From NCBI GenBank assembly GCA_963575745.1, contig CAUYUJ010016306.1:111246-175245 (forward strand): a stretch of DNA of 64,000 nt, given 5' to 3'. Shown piece by piece: positions 28,806 through 39,794 of the stretch. The notes below the pieces were generated by a model. It was not told the origin of the DNA, did no database searches, and worked only from the letters and a program-made list of their open reading frames with translations. Position 1 is the stretch's first letter, and each line of letters begins with the position of its first letter. The DNA is from Prorocentrum cordatum. Its lineage: Eukaryota; Sar; Dinophyceae; Prorocentrales; Prorocentraceae. Position numbers and translations under genes: made by a program.

Positions 28806-31800
28806 GGCCTGGAAACGATTTTCGGATGTCATGGATGCTGAGCTCGAAAATCTGGCGGGGGTGACCTTAAAGACCAGAGGGGGCAGGGGCAAGCCTTTGT
28901 GTGCTAAGTGGGTTTCGATTGTCTCTCCCCCGAAGAGGAAGGTCGACGATGAGGTTTTAGTCTGGGAAGGGTGGATTTGGCCCCAGCAGACCATGCGAGA
29001 CCTTCAACAGACAAGTATTCGCATTTATGAGGCGGCCGATTTCGTCGACCACGCCGAGCTCGAGGCCTGCAGGAACTTAGTACATATAGTTCAGCAGCCT
29101 TTTGAAGCTGAAGGCCGAGCTGCGCGGCTCGACACTACTGTGCAAGCGGCCCGCCGCCTGGCGGAGTCTTGGCCTCAGCGAGCGGCAAATCTGTCGGGGT
29201 GGATTGATCGACGCACCGAAGCGCTTGATGATTGGGAGGAGGATTTTGCTGAAGCTCGCGCTGGCCTCGACAATAAAGCTAAGGTGAGCTGGGACCAGTG
29301 GCATGCGGAAGCCCTCTCGGGATCCGCTCGCAAGATGCATAAACTCACTCGGAACAAAAGCGCTTGGATGCCGACCGTCATTGAAACCGCTCCTGGGATT
29401 TATTCGGCCGACCCGCGTCAGTTGCTCGCGAATGAAGCCAACGTGTTAGGTAAGTTCTGGGAAGCGACGTCCATGCCAGAGCCTCTGGAGGTTTTGGACA
29501 GAGAATGTTTTGACAGGCTCAAGCCTGATGACATTCGTGCTGCCAGTAGAGGGTTCTCACCACACACTGCGCAGTCGCTCGACGGTACACATGTGCGGCA
29601 TTTCAGCTTGCTCCCCGACGCGGGGCTCGAAGTGCTCAGCTGTCTGTTTCAAACTGTTGAAAAGATCGGGGTTTACCCCAAGGCCCTGTGCTGGATGCTG
29701 TTCCCCCTCCTCGAGAAGCCAAAAGGGGGTTTGCGTCCTGTCCTGCTTTGTGCCTCTCCTGTGCGCCTGTGGGAAAAGCTCAGGCGACCGAAGCTGCCCC
29801 CGTATTGCGACGCGCACCCTCGCAAGTATTGGGCCTTCGGGGCGGGGAAGTCGGCGGAGGCTGAGATATGGAAGCAGGCGGTCAAAGCGGGGGCCCAAGT
29901 GGCCGAAGGGGGTGTCACGGGAGGTTTTTCTTGGGATGGCACCAAGTATTATGAATCGTTCAGGCTCACCGCGCTTAGGGATCGTTCCCTGCAGGCGGGC
30001 CTCAACCCTATCGTGGTCAAGGTGACCTACAATTTTTGGCGCGGGCCTCGGGTTTTGCGGCTGGGCTCGGACCACAGCCTTTCTCCGATGTACGCGAAGT
30101 GCGGGTTGCCAGCAGGATCCTGCCTGGATGATATCAACGTTAAAGTTTATGCTATGGTCCCGTTCGACGGTTTCGTTGCCAGGAATCCTGCGGTTGACCT
30201 CGCTTCGTACGTCGACGACGACACCGTCAGCGCGCATGGCGAGGCGGATCATGTTGTCCAAGTGCTCGGCCAGGCAGCCGAGGATCTGGAACGGGTCTTT
30301 AAGGAAGATTTAGGTGTTGGTTTGGCCCCCGATAAACTCATGACGTTTGGCTCCGCCCTCGACTTGTCGCTGCGAGTCGGACGAAGGCTCGGAACGCTGG
30401 CGGGGACGGTGGGGACCCATGTGGTCTCGCTCGGGGCTGATTTAGCTCCTGGGGTGAAACGCAGCACCAAACAAGCGCTTGGTAAACGTAAGGCCCGAGT
30501 TGTGGGCATGATTCGTAGACACAGAAGGCTCCAGAGGTATAGGAAAGCGCTGCCGAGGGACAAACATAGAATCGGTAAGATATACACTGCTGGCGTTAAG
30601 CCCGCGGTCAGTTTTGGTGATACGGTGACTGGCATGTCCGACGCCGAACTTAAGCGTGCGCGAGGGGTGATGCTTTCCTATCAGGCGCCGTGCCATGGAG
30701 GGGTTTCACTCACTGCCAAGACAGCTCTGTTAGGTGATCCGATGTGGAGGAGCATGGTTGCTCCTGCGCTAGCACGGGCAGCCGCTGTGTGGAGCACCAC
30801 GACGGCGCCGTGCACAGCCAGTTTCACGTTGCCCCAGCTTCGCAGCATGTGGGACTCCATCCCCCAGGAAGGAATCGAGGGGTGGAAATGGGGGAAGACG
30901 AGGGGTCCTATCAGTCGGATGATTTTGTCGCTTTTTCGCATCGGGTGGAAATCGACGTCGTTTTTGATTTGGATCGACGATAGGGGAGTCGAGCTGAGCC
31001 TGCTTTACAATTCCCCTGCCATGATCTCTGCGCTTTTGAAAGAAGGGGTGCAACGACACCACGGGCGGGTCCTGGGACAGAAGCTCGGATGGCCTGTTGG
31101 AGATCGTGTCTGTGTCGGGCCGCTGCGACGTATCACTCAGCCTAGACTCCGAGGCACAGGACTGAATGCCCAAGGCAAGTACTTGGTCAAAACGGTCTTT
31201 TGCGACGGGCTCTGGACCGAGGATCGAGCGCGGCAGGCTGGTTATCATTCGACGCGTTGCTGCCCGCTGTGCGGGGAGCCAGATTCTGTTGCCCATAGGG
31301 TTTACTTTTGTACCAGCCCCGAGGTTTCGGCGGCTAGGACTAGTACGGGGGTGAAGGACAGCTTCATTCAGAGGGCGAGGGAAGGGGAGCAGAACTTCTA
31401 CGCTGGTTTAAAGTTTGTCAACCCCGTCAAAGATATGCCGCCTCTGTCCGACCATCACGAGCCGTACTTGTATAGTGCCGAGGGTCGGAGAATGGATTGG
31501 GCGGACTTCGATACTACGGATTTGGATGTGGCGGGGGACGGGTCGTGTTTTCCGCACCAGATTCGAGATCTATCACGAGCGGCGTTTTCATGGGTGTTCA
31601 TGGGAAGGGACGGAGAGCAGGTAGCAATCGCAAAATGCCCAGTATGGCCGAGCCTTCCGCAGACGAGCCAGGCAGCAGAGCAACTCCAGCTGGCCTTGCT
31701 CCCGATTTTCGTGCCCAAGTATGGGCAAGCCTGCTACGGTGATTGTATGAATGCCGTCAAGCTTCACAATGCCAGCACGGCGTCGCAGTTGAGTCACAAA

Positions 31801-32664
31801 CACAAGTATGCTGGACTCAGGCGTGGAGCTCTGCAGCACATGGAACGAGATGCGCATGCCCCAGCTGTATGGACTTCAGCACACAGGGACTCAGCCACGA
31901 TAGATATGCTAGAAGAGCCTCAGAGGTCCATAGGTCGTGCCAACAGGCGCGCGGATCATGAAGCCAAGCAAGCGATTTTGTTGCACCCACAAGCTAGCCA
32001 AAACGAGTGGGACGAAGTTAAGAGCTCGATCGAGAGAATCGAAACTGTGGCGCGGATTATTGCGGAAGTTTTGCCGCTTTTCCCCAGGGCCACCCACACT
32101 CGGCCTCCTAGGCGGGCCAAGAAGCAGAAAGTTTTTAAGCGTGCTGAGGGTTGGCACACTTGGGACACCTGGCTGTGGGGCCATCGGTGCTCGAGTTGCC
32201 TCAGATTTTATGCTGGTAACCTGGACGACCGACCCACGGTGGGATGCGAGGGTTTCCCTAGGATGGTCGAAGAACTACTGACCATCTCACCAGAGCATGG
32301 CCACGTCCTGGCTAGCACGCAAGTCGGGGACGAACCAAGTCCTTTGTTTTTCTGCATGAGCTGCGGCTACTACGCCCAGCACCGACTGCACTTGCTCTCG
32401 TCACGTTGTCTCAGGCCCCTGAGAGACAGCGACAGGAGCAGTGCAGGCACCACTGCGCTTCGAAGGCTCAGGAGAGGCCTGCACCCGAAGCGTGATGTTC
32501 CAGTTTCTTGTGCGGAGCTCGAGGCCCCGCTCACGAGGGTCGAGGCGCGAGCGCATGCCGTGGCGTCTCGACCCCAGCAGACGCCAGCGTGTGCGTCGCC
32601 CCTTTCAGGCCTGGAGGCCCTCCGTGCCCGTGTGGCGGCCAAGGAGGCTCGTGCGAGGGACTGA
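28694..32664 (+). CDS. Element 2: reverse transcriptase, RNase H and C-terminal zinc fingers
   Basis: One frame of about 1320 codons, open from just upstream of 28651 to TGA at 32664. The protein joins the endonuclease at PF/GPSPKPQDW, where an extra T in CCGTTTTGG (about 28690) shifts the frame. A linker extends to about 29550. RT motifs: DGTHVRHFSLLPD, PLLEKPKGGLRPV, motif A GFSWDGTKYYESF, and motif C SYVDDDTVSAHG at about 30205-30240. A zinc knuckle CCPLCGEPDSVAHRVYFC lies near 31258. RNase H follows with DGSCF, AAEQLQL, CYGDC and GRANRRADHEAK. Cys pairs near 32190-32400 (CSSCLRF, FFCMSCGYYAQH) end the protein. No internal stop is seen. Confidence 0.9.
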
Positions 32665-32703
32665 GAGGGGTGGAGGTGAGGTCCAAGGTGGCCAAACAAA
32701 AAA

Positions 32704-32773
32704 TCCTCCTCCTCCTCCTCCTCCTCCTCCTCCTCCTCCTCCTCCTCCTCCTCCTCCTCCTCCTCCTCCTCCA
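32704..32773. repeat. (TCC)n tract at the 3' end of element 2
   Basis: About 23 uninterrupted units immediately after CCAAACAAAAAA. Confidence 0.95.
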
Positions 32774-32793
32774 GGGCCTCCCGACCCCTTCCG

Positions 32794-32816
32794 CAGGACC
32801 AGCTCTTCGTCTCGAG
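32794..32816 (+). repeat. 23-bp direct repeat, right copy
   Basis: Identical to 20308-20330. Confidence 0.85.
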
Positions 32817-32858
32817 CCGGCCTCCGGCGGCCCCATGCCTCCTATAGGCCTCCTGGAT

Positions 32859-33060
32859 GGGGTCGGAGCAGCTGGGGCTGGAGGATCGCGCCGCACAGCC
32901 GAGGCATCGCCGATGCGGCTCGATGCTGAGCCCGATTTTCTTCACGCAGACGCTGCCGTTGCATCGCCGACGTCGCCAATGCATCGTCGCTGCAGCGTCG
33001 ATGTGCCGCTGATTCATCGGCGAGGCGGCGCGATCCTCCGACCCCGTCTATTCGGACCCC
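32859..33060. mobile_element. TIR element family E, copy 1
   Basis: GGGGTCGGAGCAGCTGGGGC...GGATCGCGCCGC at the left is inverted as GCGGCGCGATCCTCCGACCC...GGACCCC at the right. The interior is rich in CGATGC/GCATCG palindromes. A second copy is at 55390-55587. Confidence 0.75.
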
Positions 33061-33111
33061 ATCTATGATGGGCCTGTTTTCCACCACCACCACCACCATA
33101 CATTGGAGGGG

Positions 33112-33343
33112 GGAAGGAGGACGAGGAGGAGGAGGAGGAGGAGGGGGAGGAGGAGGAGGAGGAGCAGGAGGGGAGGAGGAGGAGAGGAGGAGGAGGGGGA
33201 CGGAGAGGAGCAGGAGGAGGAGGAGGAGGAGGAGGAGGAGGAGGAGGACGGAGAGGAGGAGGAGGAGGAGGAGGAGGAGGAGGAGGAGGAGGAGGAGGAG
33301 GAGGAGGACGAAAAGGAGAGGGAGGGGGAGGAGGAGGAGGCAT
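33112..33343. repeat. (GGA)n purine tract
   Basis: About 230 bp of GGA with ACG, GCA and GGGGA interruptions. Confidence 0.95.
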
Positions 33344-33745
33344 CTACTGTCTGCATGGCCCGAGACCGGCCCCCCCCACGGCCCGACGAGGCGGCAAGGA
33401 GCCGGCCGCCTCGACGTCTGCCCCGACGGGTGGGTCTCTGGGCCGGTGCGCGCCCGCTCCGCGGTGCTCGGTGGCCCCGTCGGCCGGCGGCGGCTTGAGC
33501 GCGGGCGTGCCGGGTTGAACGCAGCCCGTGGCTCAGCATCTCGGGGGCGGCAGAGGGGGGGGGGATGACTAGGGGGGGTGGATATCATGGCGGGGGCCAT
33601 GATATTCCCCAGATTTCATGGCGCCCTCGTCTTGTTTCATTACGTCCCTGGCCCCCCCGCTGGGCCGCGCACATGCCGCCGGTCATGATTTGCACCCCCC
33701 CCTCTTGGACACCCCCCTCTTGGCCGCTCCCGAAGAATCGGCCCA
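33344..33745. other. No gene seen
   Basis: Short palindrome GATATCATGGC...GCCATGATAT at 33582-33605. The rest is GC-rich without motifs. Confidence 0.4.
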
Positions 33746-33748
33746 TTG

Positions 33749-33898
33749 CCCTGACCTTCCAGGAGGGCTAACAAAATAGCACCCGACGTGAAAACCTGTC
33801 CCAAAGCTATTCTACGTCTTGGTTTTAGGCTGCTTCGCTCAGTTGTTTTAAGTTTTTTAGGCCTCCAGTGCTAAAAAATAGCCGTCTGGAAGGTCGGG
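33749..33898. mobile_element. TIR element family B, copy 4, plus duplicated end
   Basis: CCCTGACCTTCCAGGAGGGC to CTGGAAGGTCGGG. The last ~35 bp (GTGCTAAAAAAT...GGAAGGTC) is repeated directly at 33903-33937. Confidence 0.85.
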
Positions 33899-33947
33899 GT
33901 GTTCGTGCTAAAAAATCGCCGTCTGGAAGGTCAGGGTGCTGAACGAT

Positions 33948-34045
33948 CTGGCATTTCTGAAGCAGCCGATCGTTCAAGGTTGAGCGATCTCCCCGCGGTG
34001 AGCATGATGAGCCAGCGCCGGGGTCGACACGGCGCGAACATGCCG
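33948..34045. repeat. Dispersed repeat H, copy 2
   Basis: GAACGATCTGGCATTTC, GCCGATCGTTCA, CCCCGCGGTG and GCGCGAACATGCCGCAT match 6418-6690 without its internal insert. Confidence 0.65.
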
Positions 34046-34150
34046 CATCTGGCGACGCGCGAAGGCAGGTGCGGTATGCGGTGAGTGGGCGCTCCTGTTC
34101 TCTCGCCTCAGACGGGCTGACCCCTGCTTGCCTCGGCTCGCTCGCTGCAG

Positions 34151-34311
34151 GCGGAGGAGGAGGAGGAGGAGGAGGAGGAGGAGGAGGAGGAGGAGGAGGA
34201 GAGGGGGAGGAGAGGAGGAGGAGGAGGAGGAGGGGGAGGAGGAGGAGGAGGAGGGAGGAGGAGGAGGAGGAGGAGGAGGAGGAGGAGGAGGAGAGGAGGA
34301 GGAGGGAGGAG
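34151..34311. repeat. (GGA)n tract
   Basis: About 160 bp; forms an inverted pair with the (TCC)n at 34497. Confidence 0.95.
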
Positions 34312-34496
34312 CCTGCTCCGAGACGCGCCGCGTCCTCGCGCGGCACTCGCCGCGGGGAGAGCCCGCGCCTCGGAGTGTGTCGGGGGCGGCCGCGGCGCCC
34401 TGCCGCCGCAGGGCGCTGGCACCCCGTCGGCCGCGCGCGAGGGGCGCCGCCGCGCGCCTGCCCCTCCAGCCTCTTCCTCTCGTCCTGCTGCTCCCC

Positions 34497-34690
34497 CCTC
34501 CATCTCCTCCTCCTCCTCCTCCTCCTCTCCTCCTCCTCCTCCTCCTCCTCCTCCTCCTCCCCTCCTCCTCCTCCTCCTCCTCTCCTCCTCCTCCTCTTCT
34601 ACCCTCCTCCTCCCCCTTTCCCCTCTTCCCCCTCCTCCTCGTCCTGCTGCTCCTCCCCCCCCCCCCGACCCCCGCCCCCTCCTCCCCCCC
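34497..34690. repeat. (TCC)n tract
   Basis: About 190 bp, complementary to 34151-34311 across a 185-bp spacer. Confidence 0.95.
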
Positions 34691-34722
34691 TTCCTCATCC
34701 TGCAGCTCCTCTCCCCATCCCC

Positions 34723-34879
34723 CCTTGACCTTCCAGAGAGCTATCTTTTAGCACTGGCTGGAGGCCTAAAGACCTAAAAAGCGGAGCGAAACAGCCTAAA
34801 ACAACCAAGACGTAGAATAGCTTTGGGATAGGTTTGTAAGTCGGGTGCTATTTTTGTTGGCCCTCCTGGAAGGTCAGGG
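34723..34879. mobile_element. TIR element family B, copy 5
   Basis: CCTTGACCTTCCAGAGAGCT to CCCTCCTGGAAGGTCAGGG with the family interior. Confidence 0.85.
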
Positions 34880-35780
34880 CCCCCTTGGAATCCACTGCCC
34901 CTCTGTTATGAGGCCGTTGTATAGGAGAGGGAACAGAGGACAGAGTGTTTACACAGTTTTGAGGAATTAGTGAATTCAGTATGGGTCCGGCTTGAAGTGC
35001 CTCGAAGAAGCGCGCGCACCCAAATCGCAGACATATGGCTATATGCGGACACAGGACACTTTGCTTCCCGTCGTCGTCTTCGCCCTTGCTCCGTTCCCCT
35101 TCCTTTCCTCCCTCCCCCGGATGGTGTCGAAAGCGTCCGCGGCTCGGGCGGGGGAGAGCCCCTTCCCACCTCCCTCAGTATTCCTCGTTCCTCTTTGCCT
35201 CCCTGCTCCACCATCCGTCGTCCTACCTCGTCCACCCTCCCTGTTCGAAAAGTGAAGTCCCTGGCGCCGCGTGCCCGCGTCAGCGGTAAATGCTTTTTCG
35301 ATATCCGAGCACAGCGGCGCAACCAAACAGAGGGGATTGCCAATGCGAGATTTCGGGGCGCACCCAAAATGCGGGCGGCACGGCCGCCGAGCGCAGTCGC
35401 ATCGCTAACATGTAAAGTATAGGTGCCTGCGGCAAGGTCCGCCCCCTGGCCAGAGCAGTGATCTATATGGCGACGCGTGGAACTTTGATTGTTAAGAGGT
35501 CCTTGACATGTGACATCTCTCGTGTTTTCGGATTGCTGCGCGGCATTCTTTGGGGTCCTTCGAGGCCTTTTTGGGACGTTTTCGGGCCGTTGGGGGCCGC
35601 TTTGGCGCCGCGTTGCACCGCGGCCGCCCTGGGCCAGGGGAGCGTGCATTTGCGGTTCTCTCGGGGGCGCCCTGGGCCGGGGAAGTGTGTATTTGCATCC
35701 CCCCCCCAGCTGGGCATGTCGACCCCGGTTCTGGGTTGGCAAAGTCGGGGCGCCCTCGAGGTGGCGAGCGTTCACCTTTT
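34880..35780. other. No convincing gene
   Basis: A 294-codon minus frame (35790-34906) and a 150-codon plus frame overlap. Neither shows a domain or a coding third-position pattern I trust. Confidence 0.35.
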
Positions 35781-35785
35781 CGAAA

Positions 35786-36115
35786 TGCACAGATCAAGGT
35801 GTGATCTGTGTACACAGCTTGTGTCTTCAACTGTGTATTTTCGTGTGTGGGCCCGCTGTTTACACAGATCGTGGTGTGATCTGTGTACACAGATCTCGTT
35901 CCCATCTGTGTATTTGGAGTGTGCCCCTCGCGGGTGGTGTTGAATGGACGGGAACTTTCGCGTTTTTCTTCCGGCTGGTCCAGGGGCGGCGTCGTGCGCG
36001 GTCGAAATACACAGTTCGTGTCTCCAACTGTGCATTTGTTGCGCGCCTCCCGCTGGAGTGGTCACTGGGCGGAAGTTTCCGCGGGTTTCCTGGCTGGTCC
36101 AGGAGGGGGCCGTGG
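35786..36115. repeat. Diverged tandem repeat containing TGTGTACACAG motifs
   Basis: GATCnnGGTGTGATCTGTGT at 35794 and 35867. Two ~140-bp units begin ACACAGATCTCGTTCCCATC and ATACACAGTTCGTGTCTCCA, and both end in GGCTGGTCCAGG. Confidence 0.6.
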
Positions 36116-36119
36116 TCTG

Positions 36120-37310
36120 GGCATGCAAAGGCGCGGGGGGGTGGGGATGGTGGGCTGTGGGAAGGAAGGGGTTCGATAGGAGGGGTGGCCGAGGGGCCAA
36201 GGATGAATGCGACTGGACGAGAGCGGAGGAAGAGAGCCCAGGAGGATTTGCATCATCGGCGCCAGCATCACGAGGGCGAGGGAGGTGGGGGAGGGCAGAA
36301 ATTGGGGGCATGATGTGCACTAGGGCGTAGAGGATGGGAGGAGGGCAGGCATGTGGACGATGGGGGAACGAATCCGGCGCAGGAGGACGACGACGAACGA
36401 CGTGAATTGACACATGGGGGGGGCAGTGTAGATGAAGGGCATGATGAGGACCGGGGCAATCGGAGGGGCATGAGGAGGGCGGGGCCGCAGCGAAGGGATA
36501 TTTGGAAAAGGCGGGGGATGGCATGAGTTCGAGGCGGGCGCCAGCTAACGATTACTTGAACAGTGTTTTGCGTGTCCGCGCACCCCCAGAGCACAGTGAC
36601 TGGATGCAGAACTTCATGATCTGGGTAATCGTGCGCTTCGTGCTTCCAGGCCAAAGGCTCGAGTCCGCGACGCCCGTTGGCGTCGCGATGATGCCGCCCC
36701 GATATGCCAGACCGCATATGCACAGATACGCAGAATATGCGTTGCAACGTTTGTTTCATGACCCTCTCTATATTAACAGACCCACGTTGAAACCCAAGGG
36801 CCCCCCCCCGCCTTCCGACTCTAGCTGCCGACCTCCCGACGACTCGGGCATCCGGCCTCCAGTGCTCGAGCTTGCCCGCCCCCCCCCCCCCATCGCTCGA
36901 GCTCGCCCCCCCCCCCCGGTCAGCACCGTTCTCGTCGGGCCGGCCTGGTCGGGCCGACATCGCGTGCGCTTGCCCTGTCTTTCCCTCCTCCCCTCCTCCG
37001 CCCCCCTTCCCCGCTCCCACTCCCTTGGAGGACGTACAGTGGGGACGCGTGCCAAGAAATCAGTTGGATTTTGCCAGGGTGCCCTTGGTTTCTTGGACGT
37101 CGATGGGTCTCCAATACAAGCTGGATGGTTTTCGACAACAAATCGCGGATTTCAGGGTTGGGTTTCTTGCGGAGGTTTCTAATGGCCGAGCCCCCACTGT
37201 AGTTGTGTTGCGCTTTGGGCATGGCTCGGGCTTTCAGAGGCCTTTTGAGACCGCCTCGCTCCAGGGGGGCCTCCAGGGGCATGTTGCAGGCGCAGAGGCG
37301 ACATGCATCA
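36120..37310. other. No convincing gene
   Basis: GC-rich with C-runs (36802-36912). CCAAGAAA...GGTTTCTTGG inverted motifs at 37051-37096 recur at 37850-37893. Confidence 0.35.
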
Positions 37311-37313
37311 TGG

Positions 37314-37390
37314 GAGGAGGAGGAGGAGGAGGAGGAGGAGGAGGAGGAGGAGGAGGAGGAGGAGGAAGGAGGAGCAGGAGGAGGAGTGAG
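37314..37390. repeat. (GGA)n microsatellite
   Basis: About 20 uninterrupted units. Confidence 0.95.
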
Positions 37391-37589
37391 CAGGGGCCAC
37401 GCGAGAGAACTGCGACCTCGTCGCGCCGCCGCCGTTTTTGTTGTGCCCAGTCCGTGTAGCCACGCCCGCACCAGGCATTGCCATCAGTCGTCGCCATTTC
37501 GAAGTGGGCCGTCACCCAAATTGAGGTTCAAACCGCTCATTACACCAGAGATGAACCCCAAGCAGTGGATGGTTTGGAAGATTGGGTGC

Positions 37590-37790
37590 GAGTGCGAGAA
37601 CGATCGTGAGATCGACAGTGAGTTCCACAGGGCGATCGGTAGTGAGATCGATGGTGAGATCGCTCTCACTCTTTTTCGATCGCTCGACCCTGGAAGTGGG
37701 AGCCCAGGAACCCCGCGATCGGGAACGCGGAACCGGGAGCCCGGGAATCCGGGCACCGGGAGCCCGGGACCCCGGCGGCCTACCGAAATC
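37590..37790. repeat. GAGATCG and GGGAGCCCGGGA short tandem motifs
   Basis: GTGAGATCGA recurs four times at 37605-37665. GGGAGCCCGGGA-type units recur at 37697-37770. No gene is seen. Confidence 0.5.
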
Positions 37791-37916
37791 GGCCGCCCCT
37801 GTTCGCCAAATTCTGCAAAAGATCTACGCTGCAGCGGGAGCCCGTGCCAAGAAACACCCTGCTTGCCTCCAGGGTGCCCTGGGTTTCTTGGGTTTCGATG
37901 CTTTTGCCATGGAAAG

Positions 37917-38055
37917 CGAGGAGGGGGAGGAAGAAGAAGAAGAAGAAGAAGAAGAGGAATAACAAGAAGAAGAAGAGGAGGAGGAGGAGGAGGAGGAGGT
38001 GGAGTAGGATGAGGAGGAGGAGGAGGAGGAGGAGGAGGAGGAGGTGGAGTAGTAG
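37917..38055. repeat. (GAA)/(GGA) purine tract
   Basis: GAA units pass into GGA units with GTGGAGTAG interruptions. Confidence 0.9.
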
Positions 38056-38338
38056 GAGGGACGAGGAAGGGCGGAGGGCGGCTGCTTGCGCACAGAGTCC
38101 CGCGCCGCTCTCCCCGAGTGCTAGGCCTCTCCGGGCGCCTCCTGCCTCAAAGGCAGAAACAAAACGCCCCTACCCTGGTTTACGAGGCGCTGTGCGCTGA
38201 AACTCCTGTCGGCTGACTGGGTAAGCCCTGCATGATGTGCCGCGTCCTGGCGGCTCTAGGCTCTGGGGGTTCCCAGGAGGTTTACAGACCACGCACTTGT
38301 AACCCAGGGTAGGGTCGTTTTTTTTTCAAGTTGCGGAC

Positions 38339-38690
38339 GAGGAGGAGGAGGAGGAGAAGGAGGAGGAGGAGGAGGACGAGGAGAGGAGAGGGCAGCAGGA
38401 GGAGCAGGAGCAGCAGGAGGAGGAGGAGGAGGAGGAGGAGGAGGCCGAGCAGGGCCTCAGTCCTGCCGCCTTAGAAGGCGGCCGCCCGCGTCCGCCCCCC
38501 GGCCCGAGCCCGCCGGCCCCCCGGCGGCCCCCGCGGCGGCATCTGGTGCCCCGTGGCGCCCGGCAGGCGGCCGCGCGCGCGCCGCGGGCCATGCAGGCGC
38601 GCGGCCCCCTCGGCAGCCGCAGGGGATCTGGGTCGGGCGAGGAGGAGGAGGGGGAGGGGGAGGAGGAGGAGGAAGAGGAGGAGGAGGACA
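38339..38690. repeat. Two (GGA)n tracts around a GC-rich segment
   Basis: Tracts at 38339-38444 and 38637-38690. The GCGCGCGGCCCCTCGGCAGC block before the second recurs before the (GGA)n neighbour at 39750. Confidence 0.85.
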
Positions 38691-38863
38691 AGCTAGGTGC
38701 GCTCGCGTCATATCTGACGTCCTACCCCTCCCTCCCATCACTTACCATGGCGCTGATTTTCTCTATCCGCGGACGCGTGTCGTAGCGGACCTGTGGCTCC
38801 GCGCGCGCGTGCGTAGTGGGTGGTGGTGCGCGTGCGTGCGTGCGTGCGTGTGTGCGTGGTTGT

Positions 38864-38880
38864 CGTTGTGGTGGTGGTGG

Positions 38881-38911
<31 letters not shown>

Positions 38912-39151
38912 GGTGGTGCTGGTGGTGGTGGTGGTGGTCGTGGGTGGTGGTGGTGGTGGTGGTGTGATGGGTGGTGGTGGTGGTGCTGGTGGTGGTGGTG
39001 GTGATGGTGGTGGTGGTGCTGGTGGTGGGTGGTGTTGGTGGTGGTGGTGGTACTGGTGCTGGTGGTGGTGGTGGTTGTGGTGGTGGTGGTGGTGGTGGTG
39101 GTGGTGGTGGTGGTGGTGGTGGTGGTGGTGGTGGTGGTGGTGGTGGTGGTG
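38864..39151. repeat. (TGG)n microsatellite, ~290 bp
   Basis: Mostly TGG with CTGG and ATGG variants; the purest run is 39078-39151. Confidence 0.95.
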
Positions 39152-39286
39152 CGGCGCGGTGGTGGCGGGCGGATGGGCGCGCGAGAAAGAGGCCCGCGCT
39201 GGGGCGAGAACGCCATCCTGAACGACGGAGGCCAAACACCGATCCGAAAATGAGGCCCACGCTGCAGCGGGAGCACGATTCGGAAC

Positions 39287-39660
39287 GATTCGGGAGCAGA
39301 AATGAAGCCGGCGCCTCAACGAGAGCAGCATTTTGGGAAAAAATGACGCCGGCGCCTCAGCGAGAGTCGTTTCCTGGGATTTCCCGGGCATCCTGTGTGT
39401 AGACAAACAGTACGCGGAGGGTGCGCGGCCATCACACGGACGCCATCAGGGGAAGGATTCGGGAGCAGAAATGAGGCCGGCGCCTCAACGAGAGCAGCAT
39501 TTTTGGAAAAAATGACGCCGGCGCGAGAGCAGCATTTTGAAAAAAAATGACGCCGGCGCCTCAGCGAGAGTCGTTTCCCGGGATTTCCCGGGCATCCTAT
39601 GTGTAAAAAAACAGTACGCGGAGGGTGCGCGGCCATCACCTGGACGCCATCAGGGGAAGA
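39287..39660. repeat. ~168-bp tandem duplication with an internal duplication
   Basis: GATTCGGGAGCAGAAATGA starts at 39287 and 39455. GCCGGCGCCTCAACGAGAGC and GTCGTTTCCnGGGATTTCCC follow in each. The second unit has an extra GACGCCGGCG...AGCAGCATTTTG. Confidence 0.85.
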
Positions 39661-39690
39661 GGGAGAGTATATTCATATTGAGTAATTGTA

Positions 39691-39739
39691 TAGGAGGAGG
39701 AGGAGGAGGAGGAGGAGGAGGAGGAGGAGGAGGAGGAGG
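39691..39739. repeat. (GGA)n microsatellite
   Basis: 16 units. Confidence 0.95.
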
Positions 39740-39794
39740 GCATGTAGGCGCGCGGCCCCTCGGCAGCCGCAGGGGATCCGGGTCGGGCGAAGAG

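Larger units (their letters stand above)
26455..32704 (+). mobile_element. Element 2: nearly intact non-LTR retrotransposon with decayed spliced leader
   Basis: Order on the plus strand: decayed leader (26455-26471), short leader, zinc ribbon and coiled coil, EEP endonuclease, linker, reverse transcriptase, zinc knuckle, RNase H, C-terminal cysteine fingers, a 40-bp 3' UTR, then (TCC)n. Only about three frame changes are present: at the G-run near 27266-27280, between 27646 and 27850, and at TTTT near 28690. It replicates by target-primed reverse transcription if active. The mild damage suggests a younger copy than element 1, or assembly errors at homopolymers. Confidence 0.9.

Noticed and set aside
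34906-35790. 294-codon minus-strand frame
   Set aside because: No domain and no clear third-position bias; it overlaps open plus frames.
35510-36313. 267-codon plus frame with Cys and Val-rich segments
   Set aside because: It runs through a diverged tandem repeat (GATCTGTGTACACAG) and follows its unit structure, not a protein pattern.
38305-38336. GTAGGGTCGTTTTTTTTTCAAG next to a (GGA)n tract as a leader relic
   Set aside because: Only the T-run and CAAG match; too weak.
38820-39276. Val, Trp/Gly or Thr/His-rich frames over (TGG)n
   Set aside because: Microsatellite translation only.
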